Positions 1 to 7,487 of a stretch of DNA of 64,000 bases are shown here, piece by piece. This stretch comes from Flavisolibacter longurius. Lineage in GTDB: Bacteria > Bacteroidota > Bacteroidia > Chitinophagales > Chitinophagaceae. The stretch spans positions 186,001 through 250,000 of the forward strand of contig JABUMY010000004.1 of the NCBI GenBank assembly GCA_013327885.1, read 5' to 3'. The notes under the pieces were generated by a model. It searched no databases. It saw only the letters and a list, made by a program, of their open reading frames with translations, and was not told the DNA's origin. How positions within the stretch are numbered: the first letter of the stretch is position 1; every line of letters begins with the position of its first letter. The position numbers and the translations under genes were made by a program.

Positions 1-50
1 TTGGACGCTATTTTTTGAACTTATGCTGACTATTTAGATAAACTACTGAT

Positions 51-67
51 AACGTGTTGTGCTATTG
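51..67 (+). repeat. IS left terminal inverted repeat
   Basis: The 17-mer AACGTGTTGTGCTATTG is the exact reverse complement of 1047-1063. Confidence 0.9.
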
Positions 68-143
68 AGAAAATAGTTGTGTTGGTATAAAGCGAAAGAT
101 GTTGTGCACTTGTCTATGTAAGTGACCAAACGAACATAAAGGC

Positions 144-1052
144 ATGCACAACATCAAGACGAGTTTCGGCAGGTTTTACCGGATCTGCAAACAGTTCTTT
201 GAAAGTGAAACAGACAGCAATGGCAACTTTCAGTACTATCCCAGAAGACCTGCGCTTTCTGATGTACAGGTGGTGGCGCTGAGTTGCACCATGGAGACTT
301 TGGGCACCCGTTCGGAGAACCTTCTTTGGAGCAAGTTGAAAACCGATTATGCATCGCTGTTTCCGCACCTGATCTGCCGCACCCGCTTCAACCGTCGGCG
401 GCGTAGGCTGCAACCTTTCGTTGAACGGCTGCAAGCCAAGGTGGCAGAGCGTTTGCAAGCCGAAAGCGACAACTTGGTGGTAGACTCTTTGCCAGTGCCG
501 GTGGTAAAACTGGCCCGAGAAAAAACGTATAAAGCGTTCAGGCAAACCTTTGACACCGCACCTGCCAAAGGCTACAGCGCCGTCACCCGGAGTTGGTTCA
601 TTGGCTACAAGCTCCACGTCATCATCTATGATAACGGTGTGGTACAGCAAAGCAGCCTTACCAAAGGCAATGTACATGACATCAACTTTTTGAAAGAAGT
701 TGAACGCCTGCCTGAAGGAAAGTTGTTGCTGGGTGATAAAGCCTATCGCTCACTGCCGCTGCAAATGGAGTTGTTCGAAAAGTTTGAGGTGAAGCTGAAA
801 GTGCCCTTCCGTATCAACCAACACGATTACAAACGCCACCCGAAACGCTACCGCCGCAAGCGGCAAATGGTGGAAACCTTCTTTGCCCAGATGACCGATC
901 AGTTCAACGTAAAAAGAAACTATGCAAAGAGCTATGATGGCCTGCAGGCAAGGCTTTCCTCGAAACTTTCTGCCATGTCGCTGCTCAACTGGATCAATTT
1001 TCAAAACGGACGCAAACTCTCACAAATCAAACATGCACTTAGCTTCCAATAG
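144..1052 (+). CDS. IS982-family transposase
   Basis: A 302-residue DDE transposase that would cut and rejoin the ends of the surrounding element. Acidic residues that fit a DDE triad lie in VVDSLPVPVV (about residue 114), LLGDKAYRS (about 197) and QMVETFFAQM (about 246). The last also carries the downstream basic stretch usual for IS982-type enzymes. The length is normal for the family and the frame is intact, so the element could be active. The ATG at 144 lies about 75 bp inside the left repeat. Long open frames on the opposite strand (for example 114-677) are shadows of this gene. Confidence 0.9.
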   Translation: MHNIKTSFGRFYRICKQFFESETDSNGNFQYYPRRPALSDVQVVALSCTMETLGTRSENLLWSKLKTDYASLFPHLICRTRFNRRRRRLQPFVERLQAKVAERLQAESDNLVVDSLPVPVVKLAREKTYKAFRQTFDTAPAKGYSAVTRSWFIGYKLHVIIYDNGVVQQSSLTKGNVHDINFLKEVERLPEGKLLLGDKAYRSLPLQMELFEKFEVKLKVPFRINQHDYKRHPKRYRRKRQMVETFFAQMTDQFNVKRNYAKSYDGLQARLSSKLSAMSLLNWINFQNGRKLSQIKHALSFQ

Positions 1053-1063
1053 CACAACACGTT
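1047..1063 (-). repeat. IS right terminal inverted repeat
   Basis: CAATAGCACAACACGTT is the exact reverse complement of 51-67. The transposase stop codon (1050-1052) falls within it. Confidence 0.9.
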
Positions 1064-1109
1064 AAATCTGTTATCAACGATTTTGTATGTACGCCGTATG
1101 CACAAGAAA

Positions 1110-1141
1110 AAGGGTTACAAGCTTTTACACTTATAACCCTT
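1110..1141 (-). terminator. Rho-independent terminator of a lost tRNA gene
   Basis: A 12-bp stem with one mismatch (1110-1121 with 1130-1141) and an 8-nt loop. Read on the - strand it is followed by a T-rich tract (TTTCTT). It sits just downstream of the tRNA 3' fragment at 1153-1194, as expected for the terminator of that tRNA gene. Confidence 0.7.
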
Positions 1142-1152
1142 TCATGTTCAAG

Positions 1153-1194
1153 TGGATCCTGCCGGATTTGAACCAGCGACCCTCTGATTATGAG
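1153..1194 (-). other. tRNA 3'-half scar (likely attachment site)
   Basis: Read on the - strand this is the 3' half of a tRNA. It starts at the anticodon loop CTCATAA (anticodon CAT), then has the 3' anticodon stem TCAGA, a variable loop, a T arm GCTGG-TTCAAAT-CCGGC and an acceptor strand ending AGGATCCA. The bases upstream (AGCCCAA) do not pair with the anticodon stem, so the 5' half is missing. A tRNA 3' half ending exactly at the anticodon loop is the usual crossover core of tyrosine-recombinase elements, and such a recombinase begins about 200 bp away. Most likely an att site of a tRNA-Met/Ile(CAT) gene. Confidence 0.8.
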
Positions 1195-1400
1195 TTGGGC
1201 TGGAGGCTTAACCTGATTTAATCTGGTTGAATCTAATTTAACGCAATCAAATTATAATCAATACTTTAGATAGGTATTGTTATCTTGGTTGTGCGGTTTT
1301 GGCACCTGCTTTAGCCGCCGTTTGATTGCAAAACGGATTGCAAATTTGCAAATCAAAGGAAGTGAAGAGTGCATTGTGAACCAGAAAAAGCCTTTCAATT

Positions 1401-2753
1401 ATGTCAGTTTCAGCAACCATGATCTTGGATACCAGACGGATCAAACAAAACCAGAAGTACCCCATTAAGCTACGGGTGAACCATCAACGGATTACCAACT
1501 ATTATCCCACCATCTTCGAGCTTTCAGAAGAGGAGTACGGGAAGCTTTCCGCTACCCGGGTGAGCCAGGAACTACAAGGTGTAAGAGACCAGTTGAAGCA
1601 GATCGAGCGCACGGCCTTGAATACTCTGGAAAAGCTACGTCCCTTCAGCTTTGCTGCGTTTGAGAAAACCTATGTCTTGGGTAATCCGCTCTTCAAACAG
1701 CGAAAGACAAAGGTCTTGACACTTGATATAGGCACAGAAAACGGTTTTGATTACACCCCTTACCAAAAGAAGTTTCCCATTCTTCTAGAAACCTCTGCCA
1801 AACAACTCACTCTTGCCTGGGCTTACCGGCAGTACATCAAAAAGCTGGTGCGGGAAGGGCGGATCAGTTCAGCGGTGGCCTATCACTGCAGCTATGTCTC
1901 GCTGAAAAGCTTCAAGGGCAATGTTGCCCTCCCTCACATGACACCGACCTTTCTGCTGGACTATGAAAAGTTTGCCCTTGTAAGTGGCCTGTCCAAGACC
2001 ACCATTGGCATTTACCTGCGTCCCTTACGGGCTGTTTTCAACGAGGTCATAGACAAAGGGCTATTGAGTAAAGAAACGGCCTATCCCTTTGGCCGGCGGA
2101 AGTACCAGATCCCGGCTTCCAAGAAAGTAAAAAAAGTACTCGACCTCCAGGACGTCGAAAAGATCTATCATTACCGATGTGAAAGGGAAAACAGTTCTGA
2201 GCAAATGGCTAAGGACTTTTGGCTCTTCAGCTATTTTGGCAATGGTATGAATCCGAAGGACATTGCCTTCCTAAAATGGCATAATGTCAGTGGTGATTAC
2301 ATTACTTTTCAACGGGCCAAAACTGAAGGGGCGCAGCGCAGTGATCCCAAACTCATTACGATTTATGTCAATGAGGATATGAAAGCAATCATCGAGCGGT
2401 GGGGGAATAAGGACTGCTCACCGGATAACTACATCTTTCCTATCCTGCAGAAAGGTTTGTCTGATCTGAGAGTCTATGACCGTATCCAGAACTTGGTAAG
2501 CCTGATCAACTACTGGATGAAAGAAATCCTCCTGAATTTAGGCATTGACAAGAAAGCCACCACCTATGTGGCGCGGCATACCTTCTCAACTGTGCTCAAG
2601 CGTTCCGGTGCCAGCACAGAGGCTATCCAGGAGGCACTAGGGCACACCGACATCAAGACAACAGAACTCTACCTCGATAGCTTTGATAGAGACACCAAAC
2701 GTGAACTGGCAGGAAGACTGTCGGCGTTTAAAACAAGTGGAGTAAAGGAGTAA
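1401..2753 (+). CDS. Tyrosine recombinase / integrase (Bacteroidota type)
   Basis: A 450-residue site-specific recombinase of the kind carried by mobilizable islands of Bacteroidota. It has an N-terminal arm-binding region, a SAM-like core-binding domain (about 130-220) and a C-terminal catalytic domain. Catalytic landmarks are YFGNGMNPKDIAFLKW (the 'GMN' variant of the first Arg box common in this phylum), ARHTFSTVLKRSG (second Arg box) and LGHTDIKTTELYL with the nucleophilic Tyr. It lies between two tRNA-like 3' fragments (1153-1194 and 2806-2841), which supports a role in integration at tRNA genes. The gene appears intact. Its partner attachment site cannot be assigned with confidence in this window. 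Confidence 0.92.
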   Translation: MSVSATMILDTRRIKQNQKYPIKLRVNHQRITNYYPTIFELSEEEYGKLSATRVSQELQGVRDQLKQIERTALNTLEKLRPFSFAAFEKTYVLGNPLFKQRKTKVLTLDIGTENGFDYTPYQKKFPILLETSAKQLTLAWAYRQYIKKLVREGRISSAVAYHCSYVSLKSFKGNVALPHMTPTFLLDYEKFALVSGLSKTTIGIYLRPLRAVFNEVIDKGLLSKETAYPFGRRKYQIPASKKVKKVLDLQDVEKIYHYRCERENSSEQMAKDFWLFSYFGNGMNPKDIAFLKWHNVSGDYITFQRAKTEGAQRSDPKLITIYVNEDMKAIIERWGNKDCSPDNYIFPILQKGLSDLRVYDRIQNLVSLINYWMKEILLNLGIDKKATTYVARHTFSTVLKRSGASTEAIQEALGHTDIKTTELYLDSFDRDTKRELAGRLSAFKTSGVKE

Positions 2754-2805
2754 GTTCTTATATGGAGGTGCTTAAAATTTTAATTTTGCTAACGCTTTAA
2801 GAGCA

Positions 2806-2841
2806 GAGAATATATCTGGTTCGACTCCGGTATTCTCCACC
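2806..2841 (+). other. tRNA-like acceptor/T-arm minihelix
   Basis: GAGAATA (2806-2812) pairs perfectly with TATTCTC (2831-2837). Inside it, CTGG-TTCGACT-CCGG forms a 4-bp T stem with a canonical 7-nt T loop, and the 3' tail is CACC. This is an acceptor stem stacked on a T arm with no D or anticodon arm. It may be a tRNA or tmRNA 3' end used as an attachment site, or a tRNA deleted in the middle. It lies 50 bp after the integrase stop codon. Confidence 0.6.
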
Positions 2842-3251
2842 TGATCGGGCTTTTTTGAGCAGGCCAGAAAGGTAGCACCACCAAGTGTCCACCCAGCTAT
2901 CGATACACAACAAAACGGCATATTCCATAATCAAGATGTTAACGGTTGGAAAAGGCAATACTTCTGGCTCGTCAATCCCTAAGGCGTAGGTATCCTGTTG
3001 TACGGATTCCAGTCAGCTGTCCTTAAAACCGCCCGGTCAGCTCCTAAGAAGCCGGCCTGCTTAATTTTACTATAGGTGTAATCAGACAGGAAGGAAACAG
3101 CAGCAAATTAAAATACTCAACTACTCGTCCTTGTATTTTACAGGCATTTTTTTCACTACAAAGTTTTCGGGAGGAGGTCAGTTTGTTGGATACCCCTGCT
3201 CACGAATGGCATTTTGAAGGATTTTCATTAGTGATTAATTAAAACTGTGTT
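2842..3251. other. Intergenic region, no intact gene
   Basis: About 400 bp without a supportable gene. On the - strand a start such as ATG-AAA-ATC-CTT near 3232 is followed quickly by stops, and short blocks look protein-like but are broken. This suggests a decayed gene that I cannot name. Confidence 0.5.
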
Positions 3252-3261
3252 GTTTGCAAAC
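3252..3261. promoter_or_regulatory. Candidate operator/promoter of the NRPS operon
   Basis: The perfect palindrome GTTTGCAAAC lies 80 bp upstream of the first biosynthetic ATG. It is followed by TTTG and T-rich DNA resembling Bacteroidota promoter elements (-33 TTTG). No regulator gene is in the cluster, so this is only a candidate. Confidence 0.3.
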
Positions 3262-3341
3262 TTTGTTTTAGTTTTAAAGAACTCCGCTTGAGAAACCCCG
3301 AAAAAAATCTTCACGATAAAGATTGCGTCAGCGAAAAGAAT

Positions 3342-4478
3342 ATGAGTTCAAATAAAAACAAAACATTAGTGCTATCCAGTTTTGATATTCAAGAAATTTT
3401 GCGGCATTTTGGCGTTGATTGGATAATGATGAAACTGGTTGAGCGTTTACGATTGGCTATTCACAATTACAATCCTCAAAAATTATCTATTCCCATTCGA
3501 AGCGGATTCCATTACGAAAAGCCGGAGCCAGGTCTGATTGAGTGGATGCCTCTTTATAATCAAAATGATCGGGGCGGAAAAGTTTTGATAAAGGTAGTCG
3601 GATATCATCCATCTAATCCGAACAAACTGAATTTGCCAACAATTGTTTCAACGATTTCTGAGTACGATACCGATTCGGGGCATCTTTGTGCGCTGATTGA
3701 TGGCGTTCTGGCGACTGCAATTCGCACGGGAGCGGCATCGGCGGTAGCCAGTAAATTGATGGCGAAACCGACAAGCTCTGTTTTGGGATTGATAGGTTGC
3801 GGAACCCAGGCGGTTACACAACTTCATGCGATTTCTCTGTATTTCAAAATCGAACGGGTTTTATTTTATGATAGTGATCCGAATGCTTTGGCTTCGTTTG
3901 AAAAGCGGTGTTCGGCATTGAATGTAGATATCGAATTTGTGAGCACGAATATCGAGGAGATTGTCAGGAATTCAGATATTTTATGCACAGCAACCTCAAT
4001 TGATATTGGGGCCGGGCCCCTGTTTTCCAATATCGAAACAAAACCGCATTTGCATATCAACGCAGTCGGTTCCGATTTTCCCGGCAAGATTGAAATCCCA
4101 CTTGAGTTGCTGAAAAAATGTTTTGTCTGTCCTGACTTTGTGGAACAGGCAATTGTTGAAGGCGAATGCCAACAATTGGAGCAAAAAGAAATTGGGGCTG
4201 TATTGGTTGAAGTAGTCAAAAACGGGGATAAATATGCATATCTGCAAAATGAGAGAACAGTTTTCGATTCAACAGGATGGGCTCTGGAAGATAAGGTGGT
4301 AATGGAGTTGTTTTTGGATTGCGCTTCGGAATTGGGTTTGGGACAGGAACTCGAAATTGAACATAGGCCGAATGATACCAAGAGTCCATATGATTTTTTA
4401 AAAGCCGAAAACATACGTATAAGTAACACAGACTCGCCTATTAAAAATACAGTAAGCATATTATCCGCGCAAGGTTAA
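3342..4478 (+). CDS. Ornithine cyclodeaminase-family protein
   Basis: An enzyme of the ornithine cyclodeaminase/mu-crystallin family, which typically converts L-ornithine to L-proline with NAD. The Rossmann motif is GLIGCGTQAVTQL (about residues 155-167). The preceding block GVLATAIRTGAASAVAS is the conserved family region. I chose the ATG at 3342 (about 378 residues). A longer frame from a TTG at 3288 adds a leader that does not look conserved. The next three genes use L-proline to make pyrrole-2-carboxyl-PCP, so a dedicated proline supply is a natural role. The SbnB-type diaminopropionate enzymes are in the same superfamily and cannot be excluded. First gene of the operon, 10 bp before the next. 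Confidence 0.8.
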   Translation: MSSNKNKTLVLSSFDIQEILRHFGVDWIMMKLVERLRLAIHNYNPQKLSIPIRSGFHYEKPEPGLIEWMPLYNQNDRGGKVLIKVVGYHPSNPNKLNLPTIVSTISEYDTDSGHLCALIDGVLATAIRTGAASAVASKLMAKPTSSVLGLIGCGTQAVTQLHAISLYFKIERVLFYDSDPNALASFEKRCSALNVDIEFVSTNIEEIVRNSDILCTATSIDIGAGPLFSNIETKPHLHINAVGSDFPGKIEIPLELLKKCFVCPDFVEQAIVEGECQQLEQKEIGAVLVEVVKNGDKYAYLQNERTVFDSTGWALEDKVVMELFLDCASELGLGQELEIEHRPNDTKSPYDFLKAENIRISNTDSPIKNTVSILSAQG

Positions 4479-4488
4479 ATAAGAAATA

Positions 4489-5640
4489 ATGGATTTTACC
4501 TGGTCGGAAGAAGATTTAAACTTCAAAAATGAGGTCATCGAGTTTGCGAAAACTAAATTGAATGATGACATAATTACGAGAGATAAAGAAGGGATATTCT
4601 CACGGGTGCTTTGGCAAAAGTGTGCAGATTTCGGCATACAGGGTTTGGCTACTCCGAAAAATTTCGGTGGCAAGCATGATGAAGTCGACATTTTACAGAG
4701 TGTTCTCGCAATGGAGGCATTGGGTTATGCCTGCCGAGACAGCGGTTTAGTTTTGGGACTAAACGCACAGATGTGGACCGTTCAGATGTTCATTGTTTTA
4801 TTTGGAACCGACACCCAAAAACAAAAGTTTCTTCCAAAACTAACCAGTGGTGAATGGTTGGGCGCTCACGCTTTAACGGAAGCGGAGTCAGGTTCGGACG
4901 TATTTAATATGAAAATGACTGCCGAAAAGAAAGACGGCGGTTATGTGCTGAATGGTGAGAAATGCCTGATAACGTTGGCTCCCGTTGCCGATATGGCTAT
5001 TGTTTTTGCCAATGTAAATCCTGCATTAGGCAAGTGGGGCATCACCGCTTTTTTGGTTGAAAAAGATTTAGAAGGTTATGAAGCCAGCCCGGTGCGGGAA
5101 AAAATGGGATTACGAACCGTTCCGATAGGTGAAATAAAACTCAAGAATTGCTTTGTTCCCGAGGAAAACCGGCTCGGAAAAGAAGGGGCAGGTTTCAGCA
5201 TCTGCAATCATTCGCTTGAATATGACCGGTGTTGCATTCTCGCCGGTGGGGTAGGCGCTATGGAACGACAGCTTGAAGAATCTGTCCAATTTGCAAAAGA
5301 ACATAAGAGGTTCGGGCAGGTAATCGGAAGTTTTCAATCCGTTTCAAATCGAATAGCCGATATGAAACTTCGCATCGAAACGTCAAAGCTGTTGCTTTAT
5401 AAAATGGCCTGGTTAAAAAAGCAAAACAAGCCCGCCATGCTCGAAGCAGCCATGTTGAAACTACACCTGAGTGAGAGTTTTGTGGCTTCTAGTTTGGATG
5501 CGATTCGAAATAAAGGGGGAAATGGCTATTTGGTCGATTACGGAATAGAACGAGATCTGAGAGATGCGGTCGGAGGCGTTTTATATGCCGGGACTTCGGA
5601 TATACAGAGAAATATTATTGCAAAAATGGTAGGATTATAG
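4489..5640 (+). CDS. L-prolyl-PCP dehydrogenase (acyl-CoA dehydrogenase fold)
   Basis: A 383-residue flavoprotein of the acyl-CoA dehydrogenase family. Its place next to a prolyl-AMP ligase and a free carrier protein matches PltE/RedW, which oxidise prolyl-S-PCP to pyrrole-2-carboxyl-S-PCP with FAD. Family motifs include ALTEAESGSDVFNMKMTA (FAD/substrate region) and LYAGTSDIQRNIIAKM near the C-terminus. The latter has Ala where medium-chain enzymes have the catalytic Glu (YEGT). In relatives of isovaleryl-CoA dehydrogenase the base lies in a Leu-x-x-Glu-Arg segment. Here the matching segment is LEYDR, with Asp, so the base may be shifted. Stop is 2 bp before the next start, so the two genes are probably translationally coupled. 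Confidence 0.87.
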   Translation: MDFTWSEEDLNFKNEVIEFAKTKLNDDIITRDKEGIFSRVLWQKCADFGIQGLATPKNFGGKHDEVDILQSVLAMEALGYACRDSGLVLGLNAQMWTVQMFIVLFGTDTQKQKFLPKLTSGEWLGAHALTEAESGSDVFNMKMTAEKKDGGYVLNGEKCLITLAPVADMAIVFANVNPALGKWGITAFLVEKDLEGYEASPVREKMGLRTVPIGEIKLKNCFVPEENRLGKEGAGFSICNHSLEYDRCCILAGGVGAMERQLEESVQFAKEHKRFGQVIGSFQSVSNRIADMKLRIETSKLLLYKMAWLKKQNKPAMLEAAMLKLHLSESFVASSLDAIRNKGGNGYLVDYGIERDLRDAVGGVLYAGTSDIQRNIIAKMVGL

Positions 5641-5642
5641 AA

Positions 5643-7190
5643 ATGATTTATTTGCTACCCGACATCATAAAAAACTCGGCAAATCGATTTCCCGACAATG
5701 TTGCATTTCGATATGAAAACGAGTCGTTAACGTTTGAAGAATTAGTAAAGCGTTCGAATCAATTGGCCTGTATGCTGAGCGAACTTGGAGTGGACCGCGG
5801 CGACCGGGTAGGTATTTTTCTCGAAACTTCCCTGGAAACAGCAATTTCGGTTTATGGTATTATGTCTGCCGGGGCTGTTTTTGTTCCATTGGACTCGAAT
5901 GCTCCGCCTGCCCGAATTGCGTTTGTACTAAAGGATTGCGGGATAAGGCATCTAATCAGCGGGAAAAAACAAAGTCGTTCTTTAAATAAAGTTTTGGAAG
6001 AAGATGTTTCGCTTGAAGTTGTAATTGGAATCGACCAAAAGCTTCAGGTAAAAACGGTTTCCTGGGAGGAAGTTGCGCAAATAAGTCCATCTCAAACGTT
6101 TTCTGTTCGAATGTTGGAGGATGATTTAGCCTATATAATGTATACCTCAGGAACTACCGGAACACCAAAAGGCATCATGCATTCACATCGTAGCGGATTA
6201 GCGTATGCAAAACTGTCGATGAGTGTATACGATGTGAGACCATCCGATATCCTAGCGAATCACTCGCCTTTGCATTCTGATATTTCAACGTTAGGATATT
6301 TTACGATGCCGCTCGCTGGCGGAACCACCGTGTTAATTCCCGAAAGTCATAAATTAATTCCGGCAAGTCTTTCTCGGTTGATGGAGAAGGAGAGAATTAC
6401 GATCTGGTACTCTGTGCCATTAGCCCTTACCCATTTACTGCAAAAAGGTGCTTTGGCGGATAGGAAAATGGATTCTTTGCGCTGGGTGCTTTTTGGCGGC
6501 GAACCATTTCCGGCAAAACATCTGCGAAGTTTAATGAAGATTTGGAACAAGGTCGTATTTTCTAATGTCTATGGCCCCACTGAAGTAAACCAATGCACCT
6601 ATTTGCATCTTTCTGAATTGCACGAAAAAGATGCCGCAATTCCGCTGGGGCATGTTTGGAACAATACAGAGGTTTTAATTGTTGATAACAACGATGTGGA
6701 AGTTGGCGATGGCGAAACAGGCGAATTGCTGGTTCGTACGGCAACAATGATGAAGGGTTATTGGGGTAAACCGGAATTAACTCAAAAGTCGTTTTTCAAA
6801 AGAGAACGATTTTCTAATGTTGAGGAAATTTTTTATCGGACCGGCGACTTGGTTTGGCGAAATAGTGACGGGCAATTGATGTTTGCCGGAAGAAAAGACC
6901 GACAAATTAAAATTCGCGGCTACAGAATTGAACTTGATGAAATCGAATCTGTTTTAATTTCTTTTCCGTATATACTAGAAACAGCGGTGTATAACATAAA
7001 AGACGAAGATGATCAGTATATCGAAGCAATAGTTGTACTCAGCGAGGAGGGTCGCGAAACTGAGGAAAACATAAAGGAATTTTTAGCCGCGAGGCTACCA
7101 GCCTATGCACTCCCGCGAAGAGTATATATTGGCGATAAGATTCCGAGAACTCCGGCCGGGAAGGTCGATTACAAACAGCTAAAAAGCTAA
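5643..7190 (+). CDS. L-proline:PCP ligase (prolyl-AMP ligase)
   Basis: A 515-residue stand-alone adenylation enzyme that would activate L-proline and load it on the carrier protein encoded just downstream. Core motifs are present: YIMYTSGTTGTPKG (A3), YGPTEVNQCTY (A5), YRTGDL (A7), GRKDRQIKIRGYRIE (A8) and TPAGKVDYKQL (A10). Blocks such as NHSPLHSDISTLGYF, WYSVPLALTHLL and RWVLFGGEPFPAKHL are characteristic, from memory, of the PltF/RedM prolyl ligase group rather than of modular NRPS A domains. The family assignment is therefore strong. It fits the adjacent dehydrogenase and carrier protein. Confidence 0.92.
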   Translation: MIYLLPDIIKNSANRFPDNVAFRYENESLTFEELVKRSNQLACMLSELGVDRGDRVGIFLETSLETAISVYGIMSAGAVFVPLDSNAPPARIAFVLKDCGIRHLISGKKQSRSLNKVLEEDVSLEVVIGIDQKLQVKTVSWEEVAQISPSQTFSVRMLEDDLAYIMYTSGTTGTPKGIMHSHRSGLAYAKLSMSVYDVRPSDILANHSPLHSDISTLGYFTMPLAGGTTVLIPESHKLIPASLSRLMEKERITIWYSVPLALTHLLQKGALADRKMDSLRWVLFGGEPFPAKHLRSLMKIWNKVVFSNVYGPTEVNQCTYLHLSELHEKDAAIPLGHVWNNTEVLIVDNNDVEVGDGETGELLVRTATMMKGYWGKPELTQKSFFKRERFSNVEEIFYRTGDLVWRNSDGQLMFAGRKDRQIKIRGYRIELDEIESVLISFPYILETAVYNIKDEDDQYIEAIVVLSEEGRETEENIKEFLAARLPAYALPRRVYIGDKIPRTPAGKVDYKQLKS

Positions 7191-7217
7191 CTTACTGCAA
7201 AACCATACAACCACAAT

Positions 7218-7487
7218 ATGGACTCAAATCATGTAATAATTATAAAGTATATCAAAGGCAATTTGCTTAACGGGAAGGGCGAAATTGAACTATCGCCTGA
7301 AGATGATTTGTTGGGTAGCGGTTTATTAGATTCCATGGGGGTGATGCGCCTGGTCAGTTTTGTCGAAGAGACATTCAATATCAAAATTCCGCCTGAAGAT
7401 ATCGTCATCGAGCATTTTATGGACGTTCGAGCAATTACAAACTATGTAGAAAGTCAGCACGTTGAAAATGAACCAAGCCCTAGATAA
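7218..7487 (+). CDS. Free peptidyl carrier protein (PltL/RedO-like)
   Basis: A small 89-residue carrier protein. The phosphopantetheine attachment site is the Ser in SGLLDSMGVMRL (around residue 39), preceded by the usual acidic helix-1 region and followed by a recognition helix. It would carry proline while it is adenylated and oxidised to the pyrrole thioester, then donate that group to the C domain of the next gene. The gene overlaps the following NRPS gene by 26 bp in a different frame, which suggests coupled expression in a fixed ratio. The phosphopantetheinyl transferase at 20980-21699 probably activates it. Confidence 0.9.
   Translation: MDSNHVIIIKYIKGNLLNGKGEIELSPEDDLLGSGLLDSMGVMRLVSFVEETFNIKIPPEDIVIEHFMDVRAITNYVESQHVENEPSPR

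Larger units (their letters stand above)
51..1063 (+). mobile_element. Insertion sequence, IS982-like
   Basis: A complete-looking insertion sequence with one transposase gene, bounded by perfect 17-bp terminal inverted repeats. The transposase stop codon lies inside the right repeat, which is typical of compact IS elements. I could not find a convincing target-site duplication in the bases immediately outside the repeats, so the insertion may be old or one flank may have been rearranged. Family assignment rests on the transposase. Confidence 0.9.

Noticed and set aside
51-1063. Target-site duplication of the IS element
   Set aside because: The bases outside the two terminal repeats do not match over any useful length.
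3866-4459. A 197-residue frame on the - strand
   Set aside because: It is the shadow of the ornithine cyclodeaminase gene, which has clear motifs.
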